From: Enterococcus caccae ATCC BAA-1240
GTDB lineage: Bacteria; Bacillota; Bacilli; Lactobacillales; Enterococcaceae
Assembly: GCF_000407145.1 (NCBI RefSeq)
Contig: NZ_KE136473.1
Location: forward strand, 124,001-188,000
Direction of reading: 5' to 3'
DNA: 64,000 nt
Below are positions 1 through 7,865 of the stretch, piece after piece. The notes under the pieces were generated by a model, which saw only the letters and a program-made list of their open reading frames with translations, did not search any database and was not told the DNA's origin. Position 1 is the stretch's first letter; each line of letters opens with the position of its first letter. The position numbers and the translations under genes are program-made.

Positions 1-238
1 AACGAAATTTGACGGACAAATCAAAGCAGATAGCGGTTGGACAGATATTTTTATTACCCCAGGCTACGAATTTAAAGTTGTACAAGCTTTTTCTACCAAT
101 TTTCATTTGCCAAAATCAACATTAGTGATGTTAGTCAGTGCATTTGCAGGAAGAGACCTAACGTTAGCTGCCTATCAACATGCGATCGACGAGCGTTATC
201 GCTTCTTTAGTTTTGGTGATGCAATGTTTGTAAAGTAA
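1..238 (+). CDS. queA: S-adenosylmethionine:tRNA ribosyltransferase-isomerase QueA, C-terminal fragment
   Basis: The open frame enters from the left edge (first full codon at 2) and stops with TAA at 236-238, giving 78 residues. The stretch [19 protein letters not shown] and the ending [13 protein letters not shown] are the conserved C-terminus of QueA, the enzyme that transfers and isomerises the ribosyl moiety of SAM onto preQ1-tRNA to make epoxyqueuosine in the wobble position. The start and most of the enzyme lie outside the window. Two other queuosine-pathway genes (queH at 16.8 kb, tgt at 34.5 kb) are in the window but not in the same operon. Identification is firm for the part seen. 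Confidence 0.95.
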   Translation, partial: TKFDGQIKADSGWTDIFITPGYEFKVVQAFSTNFHLPKSTLVMLVSAFAGRDLTLAAYQHAIDERYRFFSFGDAMFVK

Positions 239-246
239 TTTAAATC

Positions 247-344
247 AAAAAACTCGTTTTTATTCTAACAGAGTTGAAGATAAATGACTGAATACATTTA
301 TCCTTCGTGCTCAAGTTTAGAAGCAAACGAGTTTTTTGTTTTTT
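247..344 (+). terminator. terminator-like inverted repeat after queA
   Basis: AAAAAACTCGTTT (247-259) pairs perfectly with AAACGAGTTTTTT (325-337) and more T residues follow. The loop is long (about 65 nt), so it is weaker than a compact hairpin. It sits between two convergent genes (queA and the Spx paralogue) and could serve both. Confidence 0.55.
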
Positions 345-364
345 GGGATTCGAGGTAGTAACAG

Positions 365-763
365 TTATAAGCCGCTTAAAAGTAGTGTTTGTGATAATTC
401 TCTTTTACGAACAGATCGTGGTAAGAAGCATCGGATTTCATCTTCATTAAAACCAATCTGAAGTCTTTTTTCGTCAATCATAATTGGACGGCGTAGCAAT
501 CCAGGGTTATCCTGTACTAATTCCAATAATACATGTAAAGGAAGTTCGTTAATATCTATATCTAGTTTTTGGAAGACTTTGGAACGAATGGAAATAATGT
601 CCTCTGTGCCTTCTTCTGTAAGAATCAATATATTTTTAAGTTCATCTAATGTAATAGGAGTCGTGCCAAAGTTCTTTTCTTCAAATGGAATATCATGATC
701 AATCAGCCAACGTCTTGCTTTTCTACATGATGTACAGCTATTTGTGGTATATAATTTTAACAT
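365..763 (-). CDS. spx: Spx/ArsC-family transcriptional regulator
   Basis: A 132-residue protein with the thioredoxin-fold Spx pattern: an N-terminal CTSC redox pair (Cys10, Cys13) in TTNSCTSCRKARRW, the RRPIMID segment near residue 90, and a C-terminal tail of the length usual for Spx. Spx binds the alpha C-terminal domain of RNA polymerase and redirects transcription under disulfide stress. The ATG is preceded on the minus strand by an AAAGGA ribosome site and, further up, a TATTATACT -10-like box. Enterococci and relatives often carry several Spx/ArsC paralogues, so this may be a paralogue and not the principal Spx. The family call is firm, the symbol less so. Confidence 0.85.
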   Translation of the reverse strand: MLKLYTTNSCTSCRKARRWLIDHDIPFEEKNFGTTPITLDELKNILILTEEGTEDIISIRSKVFQKLDIDINELPLHVLLELVQDNPGLLRRPIMIDEKRLQIGFNEDEIRCFLPRSVRKRELSQTLLLSGL

Positions 764-1030
764 ATTTTTTCAGATCCTTTCGAAAATATTGGTACATACC
801 TCTTAATAAGTATAATATACTAAAAGTAAAGAATTCACAAAATAAATGCTTACAAAATAGCTGATTATTTCAATCAAAAGGATGGAATAATCTTTAAAAT
901 AGAAAAAAATGTTATTTTTTTTGGATAAATATCATTGTTATCTTTACTTGTTGTGTGTAAGGATTGTTATGTATAGTTTTTAGTTAGGCAAGATTTTTTT
1001 AACAAGTGGATGCAAGCGATTTCGAAAATG

Positions 1031-1190
1031 AGGATGGGACAGAAGTGTTTAATCCCGAGAACCAAGTAGGTACTGCGCAACAATGTTTATCTGCGACGAG
1101 CCTTTAGCAAGAAAGCAACTTGTTCTTCGTTGTGTTTTACAGCAATTTCAGCTTATTTCCGAAAGGATTACTTCTGCTGCCATCGTTTAT
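1031..1190. repeat. dispersed intergenic repeat, copy 1
   Basis: The gap between the Spx gene and the MerR gene (764-1251) has no credible ORF. Inside it lies an element beginning GATGGGACAGAAGTGTTTAA and ending with an imperfect inverted copy of its start (ACTTCTGCTGCCATC, about 1175-1189). Its left end is similar to 15125-15160 (GATGGAATAGAGGTGTTTGA), and a shared core CCGA..AA..AAG is also seen at about 3755. It looks like a non-coding dispersed repeat of unknown function. Confidence 0.5.
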
Positions 1191-1214
1191 TCTACTCACT
1201 TTTTTAATAAATAC

Positions 1215-1245
1215 TTGACTGTAGGGCTACCTCATAGTTTATGCT
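1215..1245 (+). promoter_or_regulatory. MerR-type promoter with 19-bp spacer and dyad
   Basis: A -35 box TTGACT (1215-1220) and a -10 box TATGCT (1240-1245) are separated by 19 bp, longer than the usual 17. The spacer region holds an imperfect dyad (ACTGTAGGG against ACCTCATAGT, matching as ACT.T..GG / CC..A.AGT). The over-long spacer bridged by a dyad is the hallmark of promoters activated by MerR-family proteins through DNA distortion. The next gene is a MerR protein, so autoregulation is likely. Confidence 0.7.
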
Positions 1246-1251
1246 GTTAAT

Positions 1252-2112
1252 ATGAAATACAAAGACGCATTTTTTATAATAAAGAGAGCAGCTATACCTG
1301 AGTGTTGTGTTGTCAGGTTTAAACAAGTCTGTTCTATCTGGAGAGTGGAGGAGATTAAAATAGAATCCTATTTAACAATGGGGCAATTAGCGGAATTGAT
1401 GGCTATTTCCAAACACCAAATTCGTTATAACGAAGACAAAGGGTTGTTAGCACCAGCTTTTATAGACAGTAATGGTTACCATAAATACGGTGTTGATCAA
1501 GTATATCAGCTAGCAAATATACTTTTAATGAGAAGTCTAGGGATATCAACAGCGCAAATTGCCCAGTTTATGGAGAATCAGGACAATGTATGGGCTGAAA
1601 AAACTTTAAAGGAAACATTGAAAGCAACTGAAGAGAAAATTCAGCAATTCGTTTTTGCTAAAGAGAAAATTGAAGCCATTTTGCCAGAAATCGATCAAAA
1701 AGAGGAAGCGTATGTTAGCTTACCTGAAAGAAGGTTGAAAAAAATTTATTCATATCCAGTGACAGAATCTTTAAATATAGTGGCATTCTTTAAGACGTTT
1801 AAAAAAAATCAGCAGATGCTGTTTGAATCGCTTTACTATTTAGTCGAGGATCATCAGATCAATATTTACATTGAAGATCAGTTGTCAAAAGATAACGTGC
1901 TAAATGCAGGGGATTATTTAGTGAGACGAGTCTGGATAGAAGATGAGGCAGAGTTATCGGAAGCTGTTGACAGATTCAAAAAAGAGAACCAGAGTCCGTT
2001 TTTAAATGTGTCAGAAGTGATCATTAAAGAAGCAGCTTATTCCTCCATTTTAATGAATAACAAACTTTTATATGAACTGCAGTGTCTTATTTTGATGAGA
2101 GGAGCATACTAG
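1252..2112 (+). CDS. MerR-family transcriptional regulator
   Basis: The N-terminal DNA-binding domain is seen in TMGQLAELMAISKHQIRYNE with DKGLLAP after it, the winged helix-turn-helix of MerR proteins. A helical linker (about residues 115-150 of the long frame) and an effector-type C-terminal domain follow. The coordinate given is the longest frame, but its ATG at 1252 has no ribosome site and lies at the predicted transcription start. Translation more likely begins at a non-standard ATA at 1360, 6 nt after GGAGGAG (1347-1353), or at ATG 1378. It is followed immediately by the GNAT and hydrolase genes, which it probably controls. No ligand can be inferred. Confidence 0.8.
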   Translation: MKYKDAFFIIKRAAIPECCVVRFKQVCSIWRVEEIKIESYLTMGQLAELMAISKHQIRYNEDKGLLAPAFIDSNGYHKYGVDQVYQLANILLMRSLGISTAQIAQFMENQDNVWAEKTLKETLKATEEKIQQFVFAKEKIEAILPEIDQKEEAYVSLPERRLKKIYSYPVTESLNIVAFFKTFKKNQQMLFESLYYLVEDHQINIYIEDQLSKDNVLNAGDYLVRRVWIEDEAELSEAVDRFKKENQSPFLNVSEVIIKEAAYSSILMNNKLLYELQCLILMRGAY

Positions 2113-2721
2113 ATGATGAGTAGAATAGAAGTGGTCCATCGAGGACAGTTGAATCAGCAAGATGAAAGAGCTGTATTTCATTTATTGCTCGTTTCTTTTT
2201 CCACTAAATTTGCAAGGCTTCAGCTGACAGCACAAGAAAAACTGGATATTTTAGTGTACCTTGGACAGAAGTATTCTCACCAGACATCTTCGGTCGATTA
2301 TATCGCAAAAGAGGGGAATACAATCGTTGGTCTTTTAACTGTTTTGAGAAAAGCAGAAAATACGAAAAAATTCTGCTATCCATTTGAATTATCTAAAAAA
2401 TATGGTTTCTTTCCGATCTTCCATTATGTCTTATTATTAACGGCACTGGGCTATCAGCCTAGAGATAAAGAACGGTATATTGAAAATATTGCGGTGGATA
2501 AACAGTACCAAAAACAAGGAATCGCTAAGGAGTTGATTAAGGTAGCGCAAGAAAACATCGAAAGAGGCGAAAAACTTTCCCTTCTTGTTTCCGCTGAAAA
2601 TACACATGCATTACGATTATATTTAACGTGCGGTTTCTCAATCGTTCAAAGAAAAAGAACGTTTCTTTTAGGATTTTTAGCGAATGAACCAAATTGGATA
2701 GTTATGGAATGGAGCAGATGA
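2113..2721 (+). CDS. GNAT-family N-acetyltransferase
   Basis: A 202-residue protein with the acetyl-CoA-binding motif A of GNAT enzymes (IENIAVDKQYQKQGIAKELI, about residues 126-145) and a typical later segment SLLVSAENTHALRLYLTCGF. The start abuts the stop of the MerR gene (the sequence is TAGATGATG, so either ATG could serve), and the end overlaps the start of the next gene, which indicates translational coupling in a three-gene operon. The substrate is unknown. It could be a small amine, a drug or a peptide. Confidence 0.85.
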   Translation: MMSRIEVVHRGQLNQQDERAVFHLLLVSFSTKFARLQLTAQEKLDILVYLGQKYSHQTSSVDYIAKEGNTIVGLLTVLRKAENTKKFCYPFELSKKYGFFPIFHYVLLLTALGYQPRDKERYIENIAVDKQYQKQGIAKELIKVAQENIERGEKLSLLVSAENTHALRLYLTCGFSIVQRKRTFLLGFLANEPNWIVMEWSR

Positions 2722-2722
2722 A

Positions 2723-3727
2723 ATGAAACGATTCAGAAAATTAATCTTCGGATTTATAGGGTTATTTATGATTTTTGGCACGTTCATTTGTTACGAACAT
2801 CTTTATGATATGCAAGAATCAGTTGAATGGATTAAAACGTCTAAAGGAAAACTCTCAGCTGTGTTGACAAAGCCAAAAGGACGAAAAAGTAAGGGAATTG
2901 TTGTTTTAGTTCATGGTGATGCAGCGGTTGATGCAACAAATGAAGGCGGTTATAGACCGATGATGGAACAATTTGCCAAAGCAGGATTTACAACAGTTTC
3001 TTGGGCAAAACCAGGAGTAGCTGGATCAGAAGGAAACTGGTTATCGCAATCGATGGATGATCGAGCAAACGAAGTAACAGAAGTAATTCAGTGGGCTATG
3101 AAGCAACCAACATTGAATACAGAAAAAATTGTTTTATGGGGCGTAAGCCAAGGTGGATGGGTCGTACCGAAAGTAGCAGCTCAAAAGAAAGTCCCGATTT
3201 CTAAAGTGATCTTAGTGTCTCCTGCCATTGATTGGCTGAATCAAAATACGTATTATACAACACAAAAATTAAAACAGGAAGGAAAAACAAAGCAACAAAT
3301 CAAGTCTGCTTTGCAAAAAGAAGAGCAAATCATTAAGTTGATGAAAAAAAATGCTTCTTTTCAAGAATATCTAGCAAATACACCGGAACAAGAACCAATG
3401 TCAAAAGAGCGTTGGGATTTTGTTAAAAAAAATTTTCTGTCAGATAGCCGAACAGAGTTAGAAAAAATTGAAGTCCCTATTGACTTGATGCTAGCCGACC
3501 ATGATTTAAATGTAGATACTCAGGAGACTAAAAAAATATATTCAGAAAAACTATCACAGGAGTTATTGAATATTTTTACGATAAAAAATGCAGCGCATAG
3601 CATGGTATATTCAGATATTGCACAGTCAGAATGGTTAACTACAGCTGCTTATTTATTGGCTCCTAAAGATTTTTTGATCAACAAAGATTTTTTAAGACAA
3701 TCTTTTTTAGCTGTTAAAAATCATTAA
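2723..3727 (+). CDS. membrane-anchored alpha/beta hydrolase
   Basis: A 334-residue protein. An N-terminal hydrophobic segment (about residues 8-24) after a basic start suggests an uncleaved signal anchor, putting the domain outside the cell. The alpha/beta-hydrolase core shows VLVHGDA (oxyanion strand), the nucleophile elbow GVSQGG (Ser about residue 146), a late Asp in LADHDLNVD and the His in AAHSM. The closest general type is the YfhR/dienelactone-hydrolase-like serine hydrolases; the substrate cannot be read from the sequence. The gene overlaps the GNAT gene (TGAAATGA arrangement). It lies 219 nt before lanM but a hairpin separates them. Confidence 0.82.
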   Translation: MKRFRKLIFGFIGLFMIFGTFICYEHLYDMQESVEWIKTSKGKLSAVLTKPKGRKSKGIVVLVHGDAAVDATNEGGYRPMMEQFAKAGFTTVSWAKPGVAGSEGNWLSQSMDDRANEVTEVIQWAMKQPTLNTEKIVLWGVSQGGWVVPKVAAQKKVPISKVILVSPAIDWLNQNTYYTTQKLKQEGKTKQQIKSALQKEEQIIKLMKKNASFQEYLANTPEQEPMSKERWDFVKKNFLSDSRTELEKIEVPIDLMLADHDLNVDTQETKKIYSEKLSQELLNIFTIKNAAHSMVYSDIAQSEWLTTAAYLLAPKDFLINKDFLRQSFLAVKNH

Positions 3728-3739
3728 TGAGAAGAGAAT

Positions 3740-3840
3740 CAGGCCAGTTTAACTCCGATAAATAAGGGGAAGCTGTTTTTACTTCCATCGTTTTATGATA
3801 GGAGTAGATTCAAACAATTATCGCCTCTCCATTTTTTTGC
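3740..3840. repeat. dispersed intergenic repeat, copy 2 (partial)
   Basis: The stretch AGTTTAACTCCGATAAATAA (from about 3748) shares GTTTRA..CCGATAAATAAG with the element at 15121-15280. A small hairpin GGAAG..CTTCC follows at about 3769-3788 and could also help end the hydrolase transcript. No coding potential was seen here. Confidence 0.4.
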
Positions 3841-3863
3841 TGCGTGAGACGATTAGCTTTCAA

Positions 3864-3900
3864 AGACAAAATACTGTAGTATTTTGTCTACTTTTTTATT
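3864..3900 (+). terminator. hairpin ahead of lanM (terminator or attenuator)
   Basis: A perfect 12-bp inverted repeat AGACAAAATACT / AGTATTTTGTCT (3864-3875 and 3878-3889) is followed by ACTTTTTTATT. It has the shape of an intrinsic terminator. It lies only about 55 nt upstream of lanM, so it either ends the hydrolase transcript or attenuates read-through into lanM. I see no convincing promoter between it and lanM. Confidence 0.6.
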
Positions 3901-3925
3901 ATTATTGTTATTAAGAGGAGAAACT

Positions 3926-3949
3926 ATGCCAAAGGAGAGAAAGCGATGA
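3926..3949 (+). other. seven-codon upstream ORF overlapping the lanM start
   Basis: ATG at 3926 follows AGAGGAG and encodes MPKERKR. Its TGA (3947-3949) overlaps the ATGATG of lanM. The lanM ribosome site (AGGAGA, about 3933-3938) lies inside it. This is the geometry of a translationally coupling leader ORF, but it could be chance in an A/G-rich stretch. Confidence 0.35.
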
Positions 3950-6846
3950 TGGAAGAACTGACATATAGTTATGCCACCACAAGATCTGAAAGAATCCAAA
4001 GTTGGAAAAATCAAAAAATCGAAACAGAAGATCAAATCTACTTGAAGAACTGGCAAGCCCGTAAAAGCTTATTGAAAGAGTCAGATTATCCCAAGATATT
4101 TCAATATTATCAGTGGAATGAAGAGGCATTTATTAAAGGTCTGTTACCTTTTACCGAAGAACGGGCACGATCTTTAGTGCCGACTCTTGAAAAGAGTGAG
4201 TGGTTTCAATTACATCAGCACTTATTTACAGCTGAAATCCCTATAAAAGAACTGAATTTAACAGCTGGATTACGTTTTCATTTGCATTATTATGAAAACC
4301 ATATTCACAGTTTATTACAAAAATATCCGTCGATTCAACTGTCTGAAAATGTGGTCAAAGAACTAATTGAACAATTGTCTGATGAATTCTTTTTTATTGC
4401 TCAAAAAACACTGGTTTGGGATGTTCATCAAATGATTGAAGAATATCAGTTACAAGCTGAGTCCAGAGAAGCAGAATTTGCTAAGTATATTGAAGAATTT
4501 TTAGGGGATAAACAACGGACATATCTTTTTTATGGAGAATACCCTACCTTGGCCAGAGTTCTTGCGGTCCGCTTGAAATTTGCCTGTGAAATGATCGAAG
4601 AATTTATAGCCTCATTGGTCGATTCTAGCGAACAATTGATAGAAACGTTCTCTATTTCATCACCGATGACACTTACACAAATAAAACTAGGTCAAGGAGA
4701 TAGCCATGATCATGGGAAAACCGTGATCCAATTTCAAGTGCAAAAAAAAGACCTGATCTTTAAATTTAAAAACCTTGAAATAGGTGAACGTTTTAATGAG
4801 TTGTTGTCTTATCTGGAGGAACTAGACACAACGCTATCCTTTTATAAAGTTAAACGAATCGTCTTACCAACATTTACAATTGAGGAAAAAGTTGCGTATC
4901 AAGACTGTAAAGATGAGAGTGAGGTAACGATCTTTTATCGAAACTATGGTCACTTACTAGCAGTTGTTTATTGGTTAGGGTCAACAGATTTGCACATGGA
5001 AAATTTAATTGCTAGTGGCCCGTATCCAGTCTTGATCGATGTAGAAACGCTGATTCGTCCAGAGATGTTCAAACAAACACAAAAATTGTCACGACAAACT
5101 AGGATAGAAAAACAATCGGTACTCGTTTCAGGATTATTGCCGCAAAAAAAGCATTTGAAACGGGAATTAGAGATGGATGCCTTATCTGGTACCAAGCAAA
5201 AATTACCTAAAAAGGTTAGAAGATTGAGAAATAATGGCTCCAGTGATATCGCTTTTCAACTGGAAGAAGCATATATGGAAGGCGCTCAAAATATTCCTCG
5301 TTTAGCAGGGGAAGAGGTCGATTATCAATTATATCGTTACGTGATTCAAGAAGCTTTTCAAACAATGAACCAATTATTATTAAAAAATAAGGCTGCTTTT
5401 ATACAGAAAGTCAAAGAATTATTTTCTGATACAACGATTCGATTGATATACAGAGATACACAAGATTATGGGAATTTATTGAATTTCACCTTGCATACAG
5501 ATAGTATGTCAAACTATATTGAGCGAGAAAAAATCATTGAAAATTTATGGGCCAGTAACATTATTCCAGAAGCGTTGATTCCTTTTGAAGTACAGGCCAT
5601 GTTGGATCACGATATTCCTTTTGTTACGGCAAATACCTCTCTTTCTGACATCTATACTAATGGTCAAAAGCTATCTGGATTGTTAGCAAAGACTCCCTTG
5701 CAGGATACGGTGGAGCATATGGAGCAAATAACAGAAAAAACTAGTCGATTTTCTTATCTTTTATTAAAGGAAAGTTTAGGGACTTTAGAATATACTACGC
5801 AAAAAATAGTACTACCAGAGAAAAATAGGTTCATTGAGCAACCGCTATTACAAAAAGCCGCTGATATTGGGGATCAGATCGTCAATCAGCTTGTCGTGGA
5901 AAAGAATCTTGGAGAAGTAGATTGGGTTTTAGTTCTTCCAGAAGCAAATGATAAGGTAGGCGTTGCTTATCCAGGGATAGATCTTTATGAAGGGAGCGCA
6001 GGCATCTATTTATTCTTAGTTTATTTGAATCATTTTGTGCCAAAAGAGGCATATCAAGAAGTGATTGATATGTTAGAAAAAGAGATTTTTGAAAAACAGG
6101 AAGCCAAAAGTACATATGAAAGTGCCTTTTTTGATGATGGGATGCGTCTAACCGTTGCTTTTTTTGTAACGAGATTGCTTGATGATGAAAAACATCGTCT
6201 ATATTTGAAAAAAAGTGTACAAAATTTGAAATTGAACCGTGTATTGGAGTCAAACAAATCAGATGAGTGGCTCTATGGCAAAGCTAGCCTGTTGGCTGTT
6301 TTAGCAGCAGCCTATCAAGACGTTTCAAGTGATGAGATCTATGAATTACTTTCATACTACGCACAATCTATTGAGTGCAAAACTATGGAAGATAGTAGTT
6401 TTGCTCATGGTTATGCAGGTGTTTGTTATGGATTGTTTCAAGCAAATCAAATATTGCAAGATGCGACAATCGCAGAAAAGCTTGAGTGGTACCAAGAAAG
6501 AGTCCAAAAGAATCTTGAAAGGAAACCAAGACTCAACGGATCTTGGTGTCGTGGGAAAATAGGGATCGAAAAAATTTGTCAATTATTGAACCTGACTTTT
6601 GAGGAGGAATTCTTTGGAAAAGTTGTGGATTTAGGTACAGAAGATGATTGTTTATGCCATGGAAATTATGGAAATTCAGATGATTATTTGAATAACATTC
6701 ATACATTATTGGAGGATGTTATTAAACTGAAGACAGATTCAGCCAGTATTCCGATTGGTCTTTTCTGTGGATTATCTGGAATAGGCTACCAGATATTGAG
6801 GGCATATGATTCGTCCAGTGTTCGATCCTTGTTATTTATTAAGTGA
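3946..6846 (+). CDS. lanM: class II lanthipeptide synthetase LanM
   Basis: A 966-residue bifunctional enzyme, of usual LanM length. The N-terminal half is the kinase-like dehydratase (DUF4135) that phosphorylates and eliminates Ser/Thr of a precursor. It shows the HMENLIASGPYPVLIDVETL active-site segment around residues 351-370. The C-terminal half is the LanC-like cyclase, with HGYAGV (His about 821), WCRG (Cys about 868), CLCHG (Cys about 904, His about 905; zinc ligands together with Cys868) and a final GLFCGLSGIGY. All zinc ligands are present, so it should be active. The substrate is presumably the 57-codon precursor just downstream. No transporter/protease LanT or immunity gene is adjacent, which is unusual. 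Confidence 0.95.
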   Translation: MMEELTYSYATTRSERIQSWKNQKIETEDQIYLKNWQARKSLLKESDYPKIFQYYQWNEEAFIKGLLPFTEERARSLVPTLEKSEWFQLHQHLFTAEIPIKELNLTAGLRFHLHYYENHIHSLLQKYPSIQLSENVVKELIEQLSDEFFFIAQKTLVWDVHQMIEEYQLQAESREAEFAKYIEEFLGDKQRTYLFYGEYPTLARVLAVRLKFACEMIEEFIASLVDSSEQLIETFSISSPMTLTQIKLGQGDSHDHGKTVIQFQVQKKDLIFKFKNLEIGERFNELLSYLEELDTTLSFYKVKRIVLPTFTIEEKVAYQDCKDESEVTIFYRNYGHLLAVVYWLGSTDLHMENLIASGPYPVLIDVETLIRPEMFKQTQKLSRQTRIEKQSVLVSGLLPQKKHLKRELEMDALSGTKQKLPKKVRRLRNNGSSDIAFQLEEAYMEGAQNIPRLAGEEVDYQLYRYVIQEAFQTMNQLLLKNKAAFIQKVKELFSDTTIRLIYRDTQDYGNLLNFTLHTDSMSNYIEREKIIENLWASNIIPEALIPFEVQAMLDHDIPFVTANTSLSDIYTNGQKLSGLLAKTPLQDTVEHMEQITEKTSRFSYLLLKESLGTLEYTTQKIVLPEKNRFIEQPLLQKAADIGDQIVNQLVVEKNLGEVDWVLVLPEANDKVGVAYPGIDLYEGSAGIYLFLVYLNHFVPKEAYQEVIDMLEKEIFEKQEAKSTYESAFFDDGMRLTVAFFVTRLLDDEKHRLYLKKSVQNLKLNRVLESNKSDEWLYGKASLLAVLAAAYQDVSSDEIYELLSYYAQSIECKTMEDSSFAHGYAGVCYGLFQANQILQDATIAEKLEWYQERVQKNLERKPRLNGSWCRGKIGIEKICQLLNLTFEEEFFGKVVDLGTEDDCLCHGNYGNSDDYLNNIHTLLEDVIKLKTDSASIPIGLFCGLSGIGYQILRAYDSSSVRSLLFIK

Positions 6847-6865
6847 CACAATCTGAAAAAATAAC

Positions 6866-6894
6866 TTTACTTATTTGAGAGAACGGATTATAAT
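6866..6894 (+). promoter_or_regulatory. promoter of the lanthipeptide precursor gene
   Basis: TTTACT (6866-6871), a 17-bp spacer, then a perfect TATAAT (6889-6894). It lies between lanM and the precursor, so the precursor can be transcribed separately and more strongly than the enzyme, as is usual for lanthipeptides. Confidence 0.75.
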
Positions 6895-6927
6895 TTAGGT
6901 ATTAATGCAAGGGGGAGAGTTTATATC

Positions 6928-7101
6928 ATGAGAAAATTATCGATTGAAAAAATGGAAACAGCAAAAGATTTAAAAAAAGTTGATTCAGTTGTAGGAGCTT
7001 CATTTGAAAGAAGTAAAAATTCTGAAGAGACTGTGGATAGATCAGAAACGATTGTTGCGAATACAATTGGTGGATGGTCACGTATTATTTGTTTACCATA
7101 G
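6928..7101 (+). CDS. lanA: lanthipeptide precursor peptide LanA (57 aa, single Cys)
   Basis: ATG at 6928 follows GGGGGAGAG with 8 nt spacing and TAG ends the frame at 7101. The first 24 residues are charged and leader-like (MRKLSIEKMETAKDLKKVDS, then VVGA), matching the L..V..V.G-A/G end of class II leaders. The remaining 33 residues are rich in Ser/Thr but have only one Cys (Cys55). A second possible cleavage point, Gly48-Gly49, would release WSRIICLP, in which Ser51 and Cys55 could form one (methyl)lanthionine-type ring. Position next to lanM, own promoter, own terminator and leader shape support a real precursor. Which glycine pair is processed, and by which protease, is not known. Confidence 0.82.
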   Translation: MRKLSIEKMETAKDLKKVDSVVGASFERSKNSEETVDRSETIVANTIGGWSRIICLP

Positions 7102-7112
7102 GAAAACTAGAA

Positions 7113-7156
7113 AAAACTAGAAAAATGGATTATATCCATTTTTCTAGTTTTTTTTT
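7113..7156 (+). terminator. terminator of the precursor gene
   Basis: A near-perfect 18-bp stem (7113-7130 with 7134-7151; AAAACTAGAAAAATGGAT and its complement) closed by a 3-nt loop and followed by more T residues. A run of A on the other side means it can also end the convergent membrane-protein gene. Confidence 0.9.
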
Positions 7157-7158
7157 GA

Positions 7159-7491
7159 TTAAATTGATTTTTTCAAAATAAATATGCCAATTGCTTCTGT
7201 TCCAGATATGATCAATACAGCCAAGTTTAAAATCCATGAGTAGGAAACTTGATTATAAGAAGCAATATCATAAAATAAATTACTTAAGGCAAATAATAAA
7301 ATCATTGTGACAATGAAAGAAATGAAGCTTGCTGTTGAAATAATTTTCTTTCCCCGTTCATCTTTACCTTCTTTACTAAAGTAAAAGTAAAGTGAATAAA
7401 TAATAAAGATAATTGATAGTAAAGCAATCACTAAGGTAGACCAATGATTTGTTGGCAAGTTATCAAAAAAAGATTTAAGTGATTCAGTCAT
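7159..7491 (-). CDS. small three-helix membrane protein, partner of an HTH regulator
   Basis: A 110-residue protein with three hydrophobic segments (about residues 17-38, 52-70 and 83-105) and a charged KEGKDERGKKI stretch after the first helix. The DERGKKI pattern recalls small integral membrane proteins (DUF2178-like) that are commonly encoded right after a short Cro/C1-type regulator, as here. It starts 20 nt after the regulator stop. It may tune the regulator or act in immunity to the neighbouring lanthipeptide, but neither is shown by sequence. Confidence 0.7.
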   Translation of the reverse strand: MTESLKSFFDNLPTNHWSTLVIALLSIIFIIYSLYFYFSKEGKDERGKKIISTASFISFIVTMILLFALSNLFYDIASYNQVSYSWILNLAVLIISGTEAIGIFILKKSI

Positions 7492-7510
7492 AATTTATCC
7501 TTTCCTTCCG

Positions 7511-7765
7511 TTAGTCGGTTTCTTCGTTCGTTTGCTCGTCATCTGTTAATTTTTTGAAAGTGAAGATTTGTTCAATCGGCACTTCGAAAACGTCCGCTAT
7601 GTCATGAGCCAGTAAAAGGGAAGGATTGTACCTATTTCTTTCTAACTGAATGATTGTTTGTCTAGATACTCCTACCTTGTCAGCAAGTTCCTGTTGGGTC
7701 ATGCGTTTCATGGCTCTGTAGACGTGAATGGAACTCTCAAAAGATGAGTTCTTCTTTTTTGGCAA
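7511..7765 (-). CDS. Cro/C1-type (XRE) helix-turn-helix regulator
   Basis: An 84-residue protein whose centre, [20 protein letters not shown], is a clear XRE helix-turn-helix, followed by the usual [23 protein letters not shown] chose the TTG at 7765 as start because GGAGGG lies 7 nt upstream; the longer frame to 7780 begins inside that ribosome site. The C-terminus is acidic ([10 protein letters not shown]). It forms a two-gene unit with the downstream membrane protein and is convergent with the lanthipeptide genes. It may regulate them, but that is inference from proximity. Confidence 0.85.
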   Translation of the reverse strand: MPKKKNSSFESSIHVYRAMKRMTQQELADKVGVSRQTIIQLERNRYNPSLLLAHDIADVFEVPIEQIFTFKKLTDDEQTNEETD

Positions 7766-7865
7766 TGCAAATCCCTCCAATAGTCTAATTTATGTATTAA
7801 ATAAAAAGCGCATAGTCAATATACCATATCTTACTTTCACTTACAAATAACTTGCAAAGAAAATC

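Noticed and set aside
4968-5195. Several antisense frames inside lanM
   Set aside because: They are complementary-strand shadows of a conserved gene with no ribosome sites or recognisable domains.
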